From contig JBHEOL010000083.1 of NCBI GenBank assembly GCA_046261635.1, forward strand, positions 1 through 7,581: DNA of 7,581 bases, in the 5' to 3' direction. Shown here piece after piece: positions 1 through 5,900 of the stretch (within the stretch, counting starts at the first letter, position 1; each line of letters opens with the position of its first letter). The notes beneath the pieces were generated by a model. It had not been told where the DNA came from, did no database searches, and worked only from the letters and a program-made list of their open reading frames with translations. A program made the translations under genes and the position numbers. Source of the DNA: JBHEPS01 sp046261635 (GTDB taxonomy: Bacteria; Acidobacteriota; Thermoanaerobaculia; Gp7-AA8).

Positions 1-105
1 GTGCCAGTACGCGTCGTAGCTCCGGATCGGGACGATCGAGAGGACCGCGGTCGCGAGCGAAACGAACAGGGGGGCGAGAGAGGAGTCGCCGCGGCTCTGC
101 GCCAT
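1..105 (-). CDS. N-terminus of a membrane protein (partial, runs off the left edge)
   Basis: Thirty-five codons are visible on the minus strand, starting with ATG at 105 and still open at the window edge. After a short polar start (MAQSRGDSS) comes a hydrophobic stretch at about residues 10-27 (APLFVSLATAVLSIVPI), which should be a signal anchor or first membrane helix. It is followed by RSYDAYWH. An aromatic, acidic D-x-x-W-H motif just after the first helix is typical of multi-pass, glycosyltransferase-39-like or otherwise uncharacterised bacterial membrane proteins, in which it often continues as 'WHLATGR'. That family suggestion is an inference from very little sequence. The gene is divergent from topA. 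A TATACT box ends 7 nt before the ATG, and the only purine-rich run (AGG) touches the start codon, so this start looks leaderless. No function is assigned. Confidence 0.55.
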   Translation of the reverse strand, partial: MAQSRGDSSLAPLFVSLATAVLSIVPIRSYDAYWH

Positions 106-112
106 CCTGCCG

Positions 113-118
113 AGTATA
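113..118 (-). promoter_or_regulatory. Candidate -10 box (TATACT) of the leftward membrane-protein gene
   Basis: Read on the minus strand, TATACT matches the TATAAT consensus at five of six positions and ends 7 nt before the ATG at 105. Transcription would then begin at or within a base or two of the start codon, giving a leaderless mRNA. No good -35 hexamer is found 15-19 nt upstream. The call rests on the -10 match and the spacing. Confidence 0.4.
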
Positions 119-165
119 GCCGGGTGCGTCAGCCCAACGGACTAACTCAAGGCGATCCGCACGTC

Positions 166-340
166 TGTCATCCCGAGCGTAGCGAGGGATCTGGGTGGCG
201 GGGAGCGAGAAACGGGGGACGGTGAATGGCGCGAGAATCACCATTCGAATCCGCAAGCGAAACGCTATTTCCCCGCCGACTCACATCCGGCGTCACGCGC
301 GCCACGCCCGCCCAGATCCCTCGCTACGCTCGGGATGACA
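166..340. repeat. Inverted-pair intergenic repeat (CHPERSEGS type)
   Basis: Two perfect 30-bp arms, 166-195 and 311-340, are reverse complements of each other and enclose 115 bp. The arm has the core TCCCGAGCGTAGCGAGGGAT. Translated in one frame this core gives the spurious peptide CHPERSEGS, which I recognise from false ORF predictions in many unrelated bacterial genomes. The enclosed DNA (196-310) has no gene. It contains a small inverted repeat (GAATGG at 224-229, CCATTC at 241-246). The size (175 bp), the paired arms and the lack of coding capacity resemble a MITE or REPIN moved in trans. No target-site duplication was recognised. It lies between two divergent genes, upstream of the likely topA promoter. 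Confidence 0.8.
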
Positions 341-595
341 TCGAGCCGGCAGACCGCCTCTACGCAGGGCGGAATCGCGGTCGGCGGCGGCTTCCCAACT
401 CCTGCGTTCGTAGCGATTTGACGCGGCGTGGCTGCAGCGCCTGCCCGGGCCCGAACACCGCCTGCAGTATCCTTGTCGCCCTCGCCCTCCGGAATTTGGC
501 GCCCGACCGCGCCGGTTCGGGGCCATCTGAACCCGGGCAACGCCGCGACCTCATTGGCGCCGCCGGTAGCCCGGGCGAGACAGGAGTCGTGCATT
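341..595 (+). other. topA upstream region and leader, no gene seen
   Basis: These 255 bases sit between the inverted-pair repeat and the topA start. The topA frame stays open back to a GTG at 428, but the extra 56 residues are a proline/alanine/arginine-rich stretch unlike topoisomerase I, so I treat them as untranslated. A TTGACG hexamer occurs at 418-423 and a TATCCT hexamer at 468-473, but they are too far apart to form one promoter. Short GC-rich stems are possible (for example GGTTC/GAACC near 513-532), but none looks like a known riboswitch or terminator. The topA promoter probably lies here but cannot be pinpointed. Confidence 0.5.
582..586 (+). promoter_or_regulatory. Shine-Dalgarno site of topA
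   Basis: AGGAG lies 9 nt before the TTG at 596, which encodes the first residue of the conserved topoisomerase I N-terminus. This site decides in favour of the TTG start and against the upstream GTG at 428, which would give a non-homologous extension. Confidence 0.75.
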
Positions 596-3040
596 TTGGC
601 CAAGAATCTCGTCATCGTCGAGTCGCCCGCGAAGGCGAAAACGATCAACAAGTTCATCGGCAAGGACTACACGGTCAAAGCCTCGGTCGGCCACATCCGC
701 GACCTCCCCAAGAGCACCCTCGGGATCGACGAGGAGACGTTCGATCCCACCTACGAGGTCCTGGAGGGGAAGGAGAAGGTCGTCGCCGAGCTGCGGGCGG
801 CCGCCAAGAACGCCGAGAACATCTTCATCGCGTCCGACCCTGACCGCGAAGGGGAAGCGATCGGCTGGCACGTGGCGACCCTGCTCGGCCAGGATGCCAG
901 CAAGGTCCGCCGCATCCTTTTTCACGAGATCACGAAGAATGCGGTTAAGAAGGCGATCGAGCAGCCGGGCACGATCGACATGAACAAGGTCAACGCGCAG
1001 CAGGCGCGGCGCGTTCTCGACCGGCTCGTCGGCTATAAGCTCTCGCCCCTTCTCTGGGACAAGGTTCGCCGCGGCCTCTCGGCCGGGCGCGTCCAGTCCG
1101 TCGCGATGAAGATGATCGTCGACCGCGAGGACGAGATCCGCGCGTTCAAGCCGGTCGAGTACTGGACGATCGCCGCGCGCCTCCAGGCCGACGCTCCGCC
1201 GCCGTTCGTCGCGAAGCTGACGAAGGTCGACGAGAAGAAGGCCGAGGTCCCGAACGAAGAGGAAGCGCGCCGCATTGAAGCGATCCTTCGCAGCGGAGAC
1301 TACGTCGTCGAGAAGATCGCACGGAAGGAGAAGAAGCAGTCTCCTCCGGCCCCCTTCATCACCTCCCGCCTCCAGCAGGAAGCGTATCGGCGCTTCCGCT
1401 TCCCCGTGAAACGGACGATGCAGATCGCGCAGGGGCTCTACGAAGGAAAGGACATCGGCGATCTCGGCCACGTCGGCCTCATCACCTACATGCGAACCGA
1501 TTCGACCCGCGTCTCCGACGAGGCGCTCGGCGAGGTGCGCGCGTACATCGAGTCGAAGTACGGTCCGGCGATTCTCCCCGAGCGCGCCAACGTCTACAAG
1601 GCCAAGAAGGCGGCGCAGGAAGGGCACGAGGCGATCCGGCCGACTTCGACCGATCTCGATCCGGAATCGGTCCGCCCCTTCCTCACGAAGGACGAGTTCA
1701 ACCTCTACAAGATGATCTTCGAGCGCTTCGTCGGCTCGCAGATGAAGCCCGCTCTGTTCGACGTCACCGACGTCGACATCAAGAGCGGCCCCGTCACGCT
1801 CCGGGCTTCCGGCGAGGTCCTGAAGTTCCCCGGCTTCCTCTCGGTCTTCAAGGACGACGAGGAGCTCGAGGAGGCGGAGGCGGACGCCGTGCAGTCGGGC
1901 GGAAAGCTTCTTCCGGCGATGAACGAGGGAGACCGGCTCGAGCTTCTCGGTCTCGACACGCGCCAGAACTTCACGCAGCCGCCGCCCCGCTACACGGAAG
2001 CGACCCTCGTCAAGGCGCTCGAGGAGAACGGCATCGGCCGCCCCTCGACCTATGGATCCATTCTCCAGACGATCCAGACCCGCGACTACACCTACAAGGA
2101 CGAGGAGAAGCGCTTCCGCCCGAGCGAGCTCGGAATGCTCGTCACGAAGAAGCTCCGCGAGTCGTTCGCCGACATCATCGACGAGAAGTACACCGCGCGG
2201 ATGGAGGAGGAGCTCGACGAGATCGAAGAGGGTCGCATCGACTGGAAGAAGTCGCTCTCCGCCTTCTCGAAAAAGTTCAACAAGGACCTCGAGAAGGCCA
2301 AGAAGGAGATGGTCCAGGTCAAGGGCGAAGGGGTGAAGACCGACGAGGTCTGCGAGAACTGCGGCGCGCCGATGGTCATCAAATTCGGCCGCTTCGGCGA
2401 GTTCATGGCCTGCTCGAACTATCCCGAGTGCAAGACGACGAAAGAGATCGCGAAGGAAGGGAGCGCTGCGGCGGCGACCGACGAGGGGCTCGTCTGCGAC
2501 AAGTGCGGCAAGCCGATGGCGCTCAAGCGCTCGCGCTTCGGGCAGTTCTGGGCGTGCACCGGATATCCCGAGTGCAAGAACACCAAGGATCCGAAGCTGC
2601 TGAAGGTGGATGTCGGCGACGAGCCGCAGCCCCCCTGCGAGAAGTGCGGCAAGGAGATGGTCCTCAAGGGCGGCCGCTACGGACCGTTCTTCTCCTGCTC
2701 CGGCTATCCCGACTGCTCGAACATCCGGAAGATCTCGCGCGGCGGCAAGGTCGGCGCGCCCCCCGAGCCGACGGGCGTGAAGTGCCCCGAGTGCGGCGAA
2801 GGGGAGCTCGTCCAGCGCTTCTCGCGCCGCGGCGCGTTCTACTCCTGCAACCGCTACCCGAAGTGCAAGTTCGCGGTCTCGCACAAGCCGATCGCGAAGA
2901 AGTGCCCCGAGTGCGGCAACCCCATCCTCGTCGAGAAGGAGTCGAAGCGGATGGGCCGCATCGAAGCCTGCCCGAATAAGGAATGCGGCTACAAGGCGCC
3001 GATGCCCGACGCGCCCGGCGAGTCAAAAGCGGGAGCGTAG
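596..3040 (+). CDS. topA: DNA topoisomerase I (type IA), five zinc ribbons
   Basis: This 814-residue enzyme relaxes negative supercoils in the nucleoid by cutting one strand, holding it by a 5'-phosphotyrosine link and passing the other strand through. The Toprim domain starts at once, with NLVIVESPAKAKT (catalytic Glu9) and the metal-binding DPDREGE at 81-87. The active site GLITYMRTDSTRVS puts the nucleophile at Tyr298. The NGIGRPSTY motif follows in the core domain. The C-terminal part has five four-cysteine zinc ribbons starting near residues 586, 634, 681, 730 and 770. The first reads CENC...CSNYPEC with cysteines at 586, 589, 606 and 612. E. coli TopA (865 residues) keeps the cysteines in only three of its C-terminal repeats, so a full set of five is notable. 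The start is TTG with AGGAG upstream. The gene stands alone and ends in a convergent spacer facing metX. All key residues are intact. Confidence 0.97.
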   Translation: MAKNLVIVESPAKAKTINKFIGKDYTVKASVGHIRDLPKSTLGIDEETFDPTYEVLEGKEKVVAELRAAAKNAENIFIASDPDREGEAIGWHVATLLGQDASKVRRILFHEITKNAVKKAIEQPGTIDMNKVNAQQARRVLDRLVGYKLSPLLWDKVRRGLSAGRVQSVAMKMIVDREDEIRAFKPVEYWTIAARLQADAPPPFVAKLTKVDEKKAEVPNEEEARRIEAILRSGDYVVEKIARKEKKQSPPAPFITSRLQQEAYRRFRFPVKRTMQIAQGLYEGKDIGDLGHVGLITYMRTDSTRVSDEALGEVRAYIESKYGPAILPERANVYKAKKAAQEGHEAIRPTSTDLDPESVRPFLTKDEFNLYKMIFERFVGSQMKPALFDVTDVDIKSGPVTLRASGEVLKFPGFLSVFKDDEELEEAEADAVQSGGKLLPAMNEGDRLELLGLDTRQNFTQPPPRYTEATLVKALEENGIGRPSTYGSILQTIQTRDYTYKDEEKRFRPSELGMLVTKKLRESFADIIDEKYTARMEEELDEIEEGRIDWKKSLSAFSKKFNKDLEKAKKEMVQVKGEGVKTDEVCENCGAPMVIKFGRFGEFMACSNYPECKTTKEIAKEGSAAAATDEGLVCDKCGKPMALKRSRFGQFWACTGYPECKNTKDPKLLKVDVGDEPQPPCEKCGKEMVLKGGRYGPFFSCSGYPDCSNIRKISRGGKVGAPPEPTGVKCPECGEGELVQRFSRRGAFYSCNRYPKCKFAVSHKPIAKKCPECGNPILVEKESKRMGRIEACPNKECGYKAPMPDAPGESKAGA

Positions 3041-3086
3041 CGTTTAACGCCTTCCTTCAGAGCGCCGTAGGCGCGACATCGTGTAG

Positions 3087-3106
3087 CCCCGGGCGTGAGC
3101 CCGGGG
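3087..3106 (+). terminator. GC-rich hairpin downstream of topA
   Basis: An 8-bp perfect stem (CCCCGGGC/GCCCGGGG) closes a GTGA loop, which fits the GNRA tetraloop rule in RNA. It begins 46 nt after the topA stop. No T-run follows, so it is not a classic intrinsic terminator. It belongs to the repeat unit and may serve as a transcript end or a 3' stabiliser between the convergent genes. Confidence 0.4.
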
Positions 3107-3219
3107 TCTCGCGGATCCACAACAATTAAAGCCGCGTGGCGGCGACATCGTCTCCCTTTTGATTGCGACGGGGAACGATGTCGCGCCTACGGCGCTTTGG
3201 TCTGCGCGGGTGCAACAGA

Positions 3220-3239
3220 CACGGGGCTGACGCCCCGTG
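3220..3239 (-). terminator. GC-rich hairpin downstream of metX
   Basis: An 8-bp perfect stem (GCCCCGTG/CACGGGGC) with a 4-nt loop lies about 60 nt past the metX stop on the minus strand. It mirrors the hairpin at 3087-3106, so each convergent gene has one hairpin on the far side of the shared spacer. There is no T-run, so a terminator role is an inference. Confidence 0.35.
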
Positions 3240-3298
3240 CTAGACGATGTCGCCGCTACGCGACTCTTGAGGAAGACATCGTTTTGTTTGTTCGTGAT

Positions 3299-4408
3299 TC
3301 AAATCATCGCGAGAAATTCTTTAACGAGCGGCGTGATCGCGTCGAACTCGATGAGGAACGCGTCGTGTCCGGCGCCGGTCTCCAGCGCCACGTAATTCGA
3401 GTCGATTCCACGCGCGAGCATCGCTTCGTGGACGCGCAGAACTTCCTTCGGCGGGAAAAGCCAGTCCGTGTCGAACGAGACGATCAGCGCCTTGCCGGAG
3501 AAGCGCGCGAAGGCGTCGTCGAGCGAGCCGTACTGCTCGTCGAGGTCCATCTCGTCCATCGCGGCCTGGATGCGGATGTAGGAGTTCGCGTCGTAGGAGC
3601 GCGCGAACTTCGCTCCCTGGTACTCGAAGTAGGAATCGATCTCGAACTGCCGCGTGCCGTGGCGCCGGCGCCGGCCGAACTTTCTCTCGAGCGCTTCAGT
3701 CGACAGGTAGGTCATGTGGCCGAGCATGCGCGCGAGCTGGAGGCCGCGGAGCGTGTGCGCGTTTCCGTAGTAGTCGCCGCCGTGGAACGCGGGATCGGAC
3801 TCGATGATTTTCCGCCCGAGGATGTGCCACGCGATCCCTTCGGCGGGAACGGCGGCGGCGGCGGCCATCGCGATGATCGAACCCATCCGCTCCGGGTAGA
3901 GCGCCGCCCACATCAGCACCTGCATGCCGCCGAGGGATCCTCCGGTGATCGCGCGGAGCGTTTCGATTCCGAGGGAGTCGACGACGAGCCGCTGGGACTC
4001 GACGGCATCCTCGATGGTCGGCCATGGGTAGCGCGACCCGTACGGCGCTCCGGTCGAGGGGTCGATCGAATCGGGCGCGGTCGTCCCGAAGCACGAGCCC
4101 GGAAGGTTCACGCAGATGACGAAGTACTTCTCGAGATCGATCGCCTTGCCGAAGCCGATCATCCCGTCCCACCATCCCGGCTTGTCGTCCGATTCCGAGT
4201 ACTTGCCCGCGGCGTGCGCGCTCGCCGAGAGCGCGTGGCAGACGAGGACCGCATTCGAGCGGTCGGCATCGAGCGTCCCGAACGTCTCGTACGAAATCGT
4301 GAACGGCGCGATCCGCTGGCCGTGGCGGAAGACGAACCCCTCCTTCAGCACGAGCTCCTTCGGTGGCTCGCTGATGAAGGTGTCGTCGACGCGGTCGTAG
4401 CGGGACAT
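3299..4408 (-). CDS. metX: Homoserine O-acyltransferase (MetX, alpha/beta hydrolase)
   Basis: This 369-residue cytosolic enzyme transfers an acyl group, usually acetyl from acetyl-CoA, to homoserine, the first step committed to methionine. The alpha/beta-hydrolase fold shows the nucleophile elbow TGGSLGGMQ (Ser158), the acid in SFDTDWLFPP (Asp315) and the histidine in GAGHDAF (His348), so the triad is complete. The family block around 101-113 reads NLPGSCFGTTAPD, where relatives usually have a form such as NVLGSCYGTTGP. The Leu-to-Pro and Gly-to-Ala changes sit near the acyl pocket. Acetyl and succinyl users share this fold, so the acyl donor is not certain. The start ATG at 4408 begins the conserved region. 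No Shine-Dalgarno site lies at normal distance, and a TAGACT box is 8 nt upstream. No metY or other methionine gene is adjacent. It is divergent from mdh and convergent with topA. Confidence 0.93.
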   Translation of the reverse strand: MSRYDRVDDTFISEPPKELVLKEGFVFRHGQRIAPFTISYETFGTLDADRSNAVLVCHALSASAHAAGKYSESDDKPGWWDGMIGFGKAIDLEKYFVICVNLPGSCFGTTAPDSIDPSTGAPYGSRYPWPTIEDAVESQRLVVDSLGIETLRAITGGSLGGMQVLMWAALYPERMGSIIAMAAAAAVPAEGIAWHILGRKIIESDPAFHGGDYYGNAHTLRGLQLARMLGHMTYLSTEALERKFGRRRRHGTRQFEIDSYFEYQGAKFARSYDANSYIRIQAAMDEMDLDEQYGSLDDAFARFSGKALIVSFDTDWLFPPKEVLRVHEAMLARGIDSNYVALETGAGHDAFLIEFDAITPLVKEFLAMI

Positions 4409-4416
4409 AGAGCGTG

Positions 4417-4422
4417 AGTCTA
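4417..4422 (-). promoter_or_regulatory. Candidate -10 box (TAGACT) of metX
   Basis: On the minus strand TAGACT ends 8 nt before the metX ATG, where a -10 box for a leaderless or nearly leaderless transcript would sit. No TTGACA-like hexamer is seen 16-19 nt upstream. That position (about 4439-4446) already lies inside the neighbouring repeat arm. The evidence is weak and rests on position and the TANNNT pattern. Confidence 0.3.
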
Positions 4423-4430
4423 TTGCAGAT

Positions 4431-4596
4431 TGCCCCTCTCCCCAGCCCTCTCCCCGCAGGCGGGGAGAGGGCGCATGGTCTGCGCGGCGCCGTGTACCTC
4501 GCCTCTGCCAGAGACACAACCCGATGAATCGCGAGAGCCTGCTCCCCTCGCCCCGTGAGCGAAGCGAACGGGGAGAGGGGCTGGGGGAGAGGAGCA
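4431..4596. repeat. Inverted-pair intergenic repeat (CCCTCTCCCC type)
   Basis: The outer arms, 4431-4455 and 4570-4596, are imperfect reverse complements built from CCCTCTCCCCAGCCC-like sequence. Each side also has its own hairpin. At 4445-4472 there is a perfect 12-bp stem (GCCCTCTCCCCG) with a CAGG loop. At 4544-4580 there is a 13-base stem with one mismatch (CCCCTCGCCCCGT/ACGGGGAGAGGGG) and an 11-nt loop, GAGCGAAGCGA. The core is the widespread intergenic repeat that yields spurious peptides such as 'SPRLRGEGWGEG' and 'LPACGERAGERG' in translation. The middle (4473-4543) has no gene. The 166-bp unit fills half of the shared metX-mdh control region, and its left end lies only 8 nt from the candidate metX -10 box. 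Confidence 0.8.
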
Positions 4597-4695
4597 CCCT
4601 GCGCCGGCCGAGAAGTGTCGGAACGCACAGACAAGCGTGAGAAGCGGGCCGAACCGATGTGAGCGCACACCCTAGGACCCCCCTCCGGAAACCGA

Positions 4696-4701
4696 TAGAA
4701 T
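4696..4701 (+). promoter_or_regulatory. Candidate -10 box (TAGAAT) of mdh
   Basis: TAGAAT matches TATAAT at five of six positions and lies 32 nt before the mdh ATG. This would give a leader of about 25 nt that still includes the Shine-Dalgarno site. The -35 region 17 nt upstream (TAGGAC) is a poor match. The rest of 4597-4733 holds no gene; a short inverted repeat, TGTGAGCGCACA, lies at 4658-4669. Confidence 0.35.
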
Positions 4702-4720
4702 CCGGCCGCCAACTGAATCC

Positions 4721-4727
4721 AGAGGAG
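4721..4727 (+). promoter_or_regulatory. Shine-Dalgarno site of mdh
   Basis: AGAGGAG ends 6 nt before the ATG at 4734, an ideal spacing. It supports this ATG over an upstream in-frame GTG at 4659. It also contrasts with metX and the downstream exonuclease gene, which lack such a site. Confidence 0.8.
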
Positions 4728-4733
4728 CTGCGC

Positions 4734-5672
4734 ATGAGAACGAAAGTCACGGTCGTAGGAGCAGGAAACGTCGGAGCCACCCTTGCCCAGCGCATCGCGG
4801 AGAAGGAGCTCGCTGACGTCGTACTCGTCGACATCGTCCAGGGCGTGCCGCAGGGCAAGTCCCTCGACATGATCGAGTCGGCGCCGGTCGAGCAGTTCGA
4901 CGCGAAGATCACCGGCACGAACACGTATGAGGCGACCGCCGGATCGGACATCGTCGTGATCACCGCGGGGCTGCCGCGGAAACCCGGGATGAGTCGCGAC
5001 GACCTTCTCTGGAAGAACGAGGAGATCGTCGCCTCGGTCACCCAGGAAGTCGTGAAGTACTCGCCCGACACGATCCTCATCATCGTGTCGAATCCGCTCG
5101 ACGCCATGTGCGAGGTCGCGCGCAGGGTCTCCGGCTTCCCGCGCGAGAGGGTCATCGGCATGGCGGGCGTGCTCGACTCCGCGCGCATGCGCGCGTTCAT
5201 CGCCATGGAGCTCGACGTCTCGGTCGAGAGCACGCACGCGTTCGTCCTCGGCGGCCACGGCGACACGATGGTTCCGCTGCCGCGGTACTCGACCGTCGCG
5301 GGCATTCCGATCACGGAGCTCCTCCCGGCCGACAAGATCGCGGCGATCGTCGACCGGACGAGAAACGGCGGCGCGGAGATCGTCAAGCTTCTCAGCACCT
5401 CCGCCTGGTACGCGCCCTCCTCGGCGAGCGTCGAGATGGTCGAGGCGATCCTCAAGGACCAGAAGAAGATCCTTCCGTGCGCCGCGCTCCTCCAGGGCGA
5501 GTACGGGTACAAGGATCTCTTCGTCGGCGTCCCCGTGAAACTCGGCGCGAAGGGGATGGAGAAGATCATCGAGATTACGCTGAACGACGAGGAGAAGGCC
5601 GCGCTCCAGAAGTCCGCGAACGCGGTCAAGGAGCTCGTCAACAACCTCAAGACCGGGATGGCAGTCAGCTAG
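4734..5672 (+). CDS. mdh: NAD-dependent malate dehydrogenase (LDH-like type)
   Basis: This 312-residue cytosolic enzyme oxidises malate to oxaloacetate with NAD+ in the TCA cycle. The Rossmann fold opens with VTVVGAGNVGATLA (glycines 9, 11 and 14), and Asp33 in VLVDI favours NAD over NADP. The substrate loop is AGLPRKPGMSRDDLL. Arg82 marks malate specificity, where lactate dehydrogenases have Gln, and Arg88 is the second carboxylate-binding arginine. Other conserved residues are Asn120 (VSNPLD), the Asp148/Arg151 pair in GVLDSARMR, and the catalytic His175 in GGHGDTMVP. Length and motifs fit the tetrameric, LDH-like malate dehydrogenases found in many non-enteric bacteria rather than the E. 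coli dimeric type. The gene has a good Shine-Dalgarno site and is followed 23 nt later by a strong hairpin, so it is probably monocistronic. Nothing is missing. Confidence 0.96.
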   Translation: MRTKVTVVGAGNVGATLAQRIAEKELADVVLVDIVQGVPQGKSLDMIESAPVEQFDAKITGTNTYEATAGSDIVVITAGLPRKPGMSRDDLLWKNEEIVASVTQEVVKYSPDTILIIVSNPLDAMCEVARRVSGFPRERVIGMAGVLDSARMRAFIAMELDVSVESTHAFVLGGHGDTMVPLPRYSTVAGIPITELLPADKIAAIVDRTRNGGAEIVKLLSTSAWYAPSSASVEMVEAILKDQKKILPCAALLQGEYGYKDLFVGVPVKLGAKGMEKIIEITLNDEEKAALQKSANAVKELVNNLKTGMAVS

Positions 5673-5695
5673 AGCCGCGCGGATCGAGTGGACTC

Positions 5696-5721
5696 GGGCC
5701 CCCGGAGATCGGGGGCCCTTT
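5696..5721 (+). terminator. Intrinsic-type terminator of mdh
   Basis: A perfect 9-bp stem (GGGCCCCCG/CGGGGGCCC, 5696-5704 and 5710-5718) with a GAGAT loop is followed by TTT. The T-run is short, but the stem is very stable and it begins 23 nt after the mdh stop. It directly abuts the heptamer tandem repeat. Confidence 0.75.
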
Positions 5722-5723
5722 CA

Positions 5724-5765
5724 GTAGGAAGTAGGAAGTAGGAAGTAGGAAGCAGGAAGTAGGAA
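5724..5765 (+). repeat. Heptamer tandem repeat, six copies of GTAGGAA
   Basis: Six head-to-tail 7-bp copies occupy 42 bp. Five are exact GTAGGAA, and the fifth in order (5752-5758) is GCAGGAA. The array starts 2 nt after the terminator T-run. An inverted partner, TACTTCCTACT, lies at 5853-5863 and is the exact complement of AGTAGGAAGTA within the array. The region between them (5766-5852) has no gene. Short tandem heptamer repeats are known in cyanobacteria and other bacteria, and copy number often varies by slippage. It is too short and lacks spacers, so it is not CRISPR. Confidence 0.92.
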
Positions 5766-5852
5766 GGGCCGCCCACCCGGCTGTACCTTCATTCGTGCCT
5801 CCTGCCCCCGGGAAAAGACACCCGCTCGACTTTCCGAAGCCTCTCCCCTTCA

Positions 5853-5863
5853 TACTTCCTACT
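5853..5863 (-). repeat. Inverted partner of the GTAGGAA array
   Basis: TACTTCCTACT is an 11-bp exact reverse complement of the array phase AGTAGGAAGTA. Together with 5724-5765 it bounds about 140 bp of non-coding DNA and could form a stem of about 11 bp. It lies only 8 nt before the -35 hexamer of the next gene. Confidence 0.6.
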
Positions 5864-5870
5864 CCCCGGG

Positions 5871-5900
5871 ATGACATTGCCCCCGTTCCGGGTTTACCTT
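5871..5900 (+). promoter_or_regulatory. Promoter of the exonuclease-guaD operon (likely leaderless)
   Basis: ATGACA at 5871-5876 matches the -35 consensus TTGACA at five of six positions. After an 18-bp spacer, TACCTT at 5895-5900 fits the TANNNT form of the -10 box. Its last T is 6 nt before the ATG at 5907, so transcription should start at or next to that ATG. No Shine-Dalgarno site is seen. The arrangement supports ATG 5907, not the in-frame ATG at 5871, as the start codon, because the latter would lie inside the promoter. Confidence 0.5.

Larger units (their letters stand above)
3061..3261. repeat. REPIN-like inverted pair of palindromic repeat units
   Basis: Two related units point toward each other. 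The left unit, read on plus, has arm A (3061-3082, ending GCGACATCGT), then TAGC and a GC hairpin (3087-3106). The right unit, read on minus, has arm D (3261-3242, also ending GCGACATCGTCT), then AGC and a GC hairpin (3239-3220). Between them are two more arms: C (3134-3153, plus) and B (3175-3196, minus). A and B are perfect 22-bp reverse complements, and C and D match over 19 of 20. A fifth GACATCGT core lies at 3275-3282. All four arms share GCGACATCGT, so A could pair with B or D, and C with D or B. REP units with a conserved head plus a hairpin, mobilised in inverted pairs by RAYT transposases, are the known parallel; no RAYT gene is present here. The spacer has no gene. Confidence 0.82.

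Noticed and set aside
1..225. Plus-strand frame at the left edge containing CHPERSEGS
   Set aside because: The peptide comes from the intergenic repeat and from the antisense of the membrane-protein start, and is not a gene.
418..473. TTGACG and TATCCT as a topA promoter
   Set aside because: They are 44 bp apart, far beyond the usual 16-19 bp, and neither has a partner at the right distance.
428..595. In-frame N-terminal extension of topA from a GTG at 428
   Set aside because: The 56 extra residues are low-complexity and non-homologous, while AGGAG sits 9 nt before the TTG at 596, where the conserved N-terminus begins.
551..2884. Long open frame (777 codons) on the minus strand opposite topA
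   Set aside because: It is the antisense shadow of a GC-rich, strongly conserved gene. Its translation is rich in Leu, Arg, Asp and Glu, with no recognisable domain.
3095..4417. Open frame of 440 codons on the plus strand over metX
   Set aside because: It is antisense to an intact metX with a full catalytic triad, starts inside the repeat hairpin and has arginine-rich shadow composition.
4658..4669. TGTGAGCGCACA as a CRP-type operator for mdh
   Set aside because: The half-sites are separated by only 4 bp and the TGTGA/TCACA consensus is incomplete. It may be a chance palindrome in GC-rich DNA.
4409..5650. Minus-strand open frame extending upstream of metX across mdh
   Set aside because: The metX frame happens to stay open through the repeat and through the antisense of mdh. 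The conserved MetX protein starts at 4408 and mdh is clearly coded on the other strand.
5724..5765. Possible CRISPR array
   Set aside because: The repeats are 7 bp with no spacers between them, so this is a simple tandem repeat.
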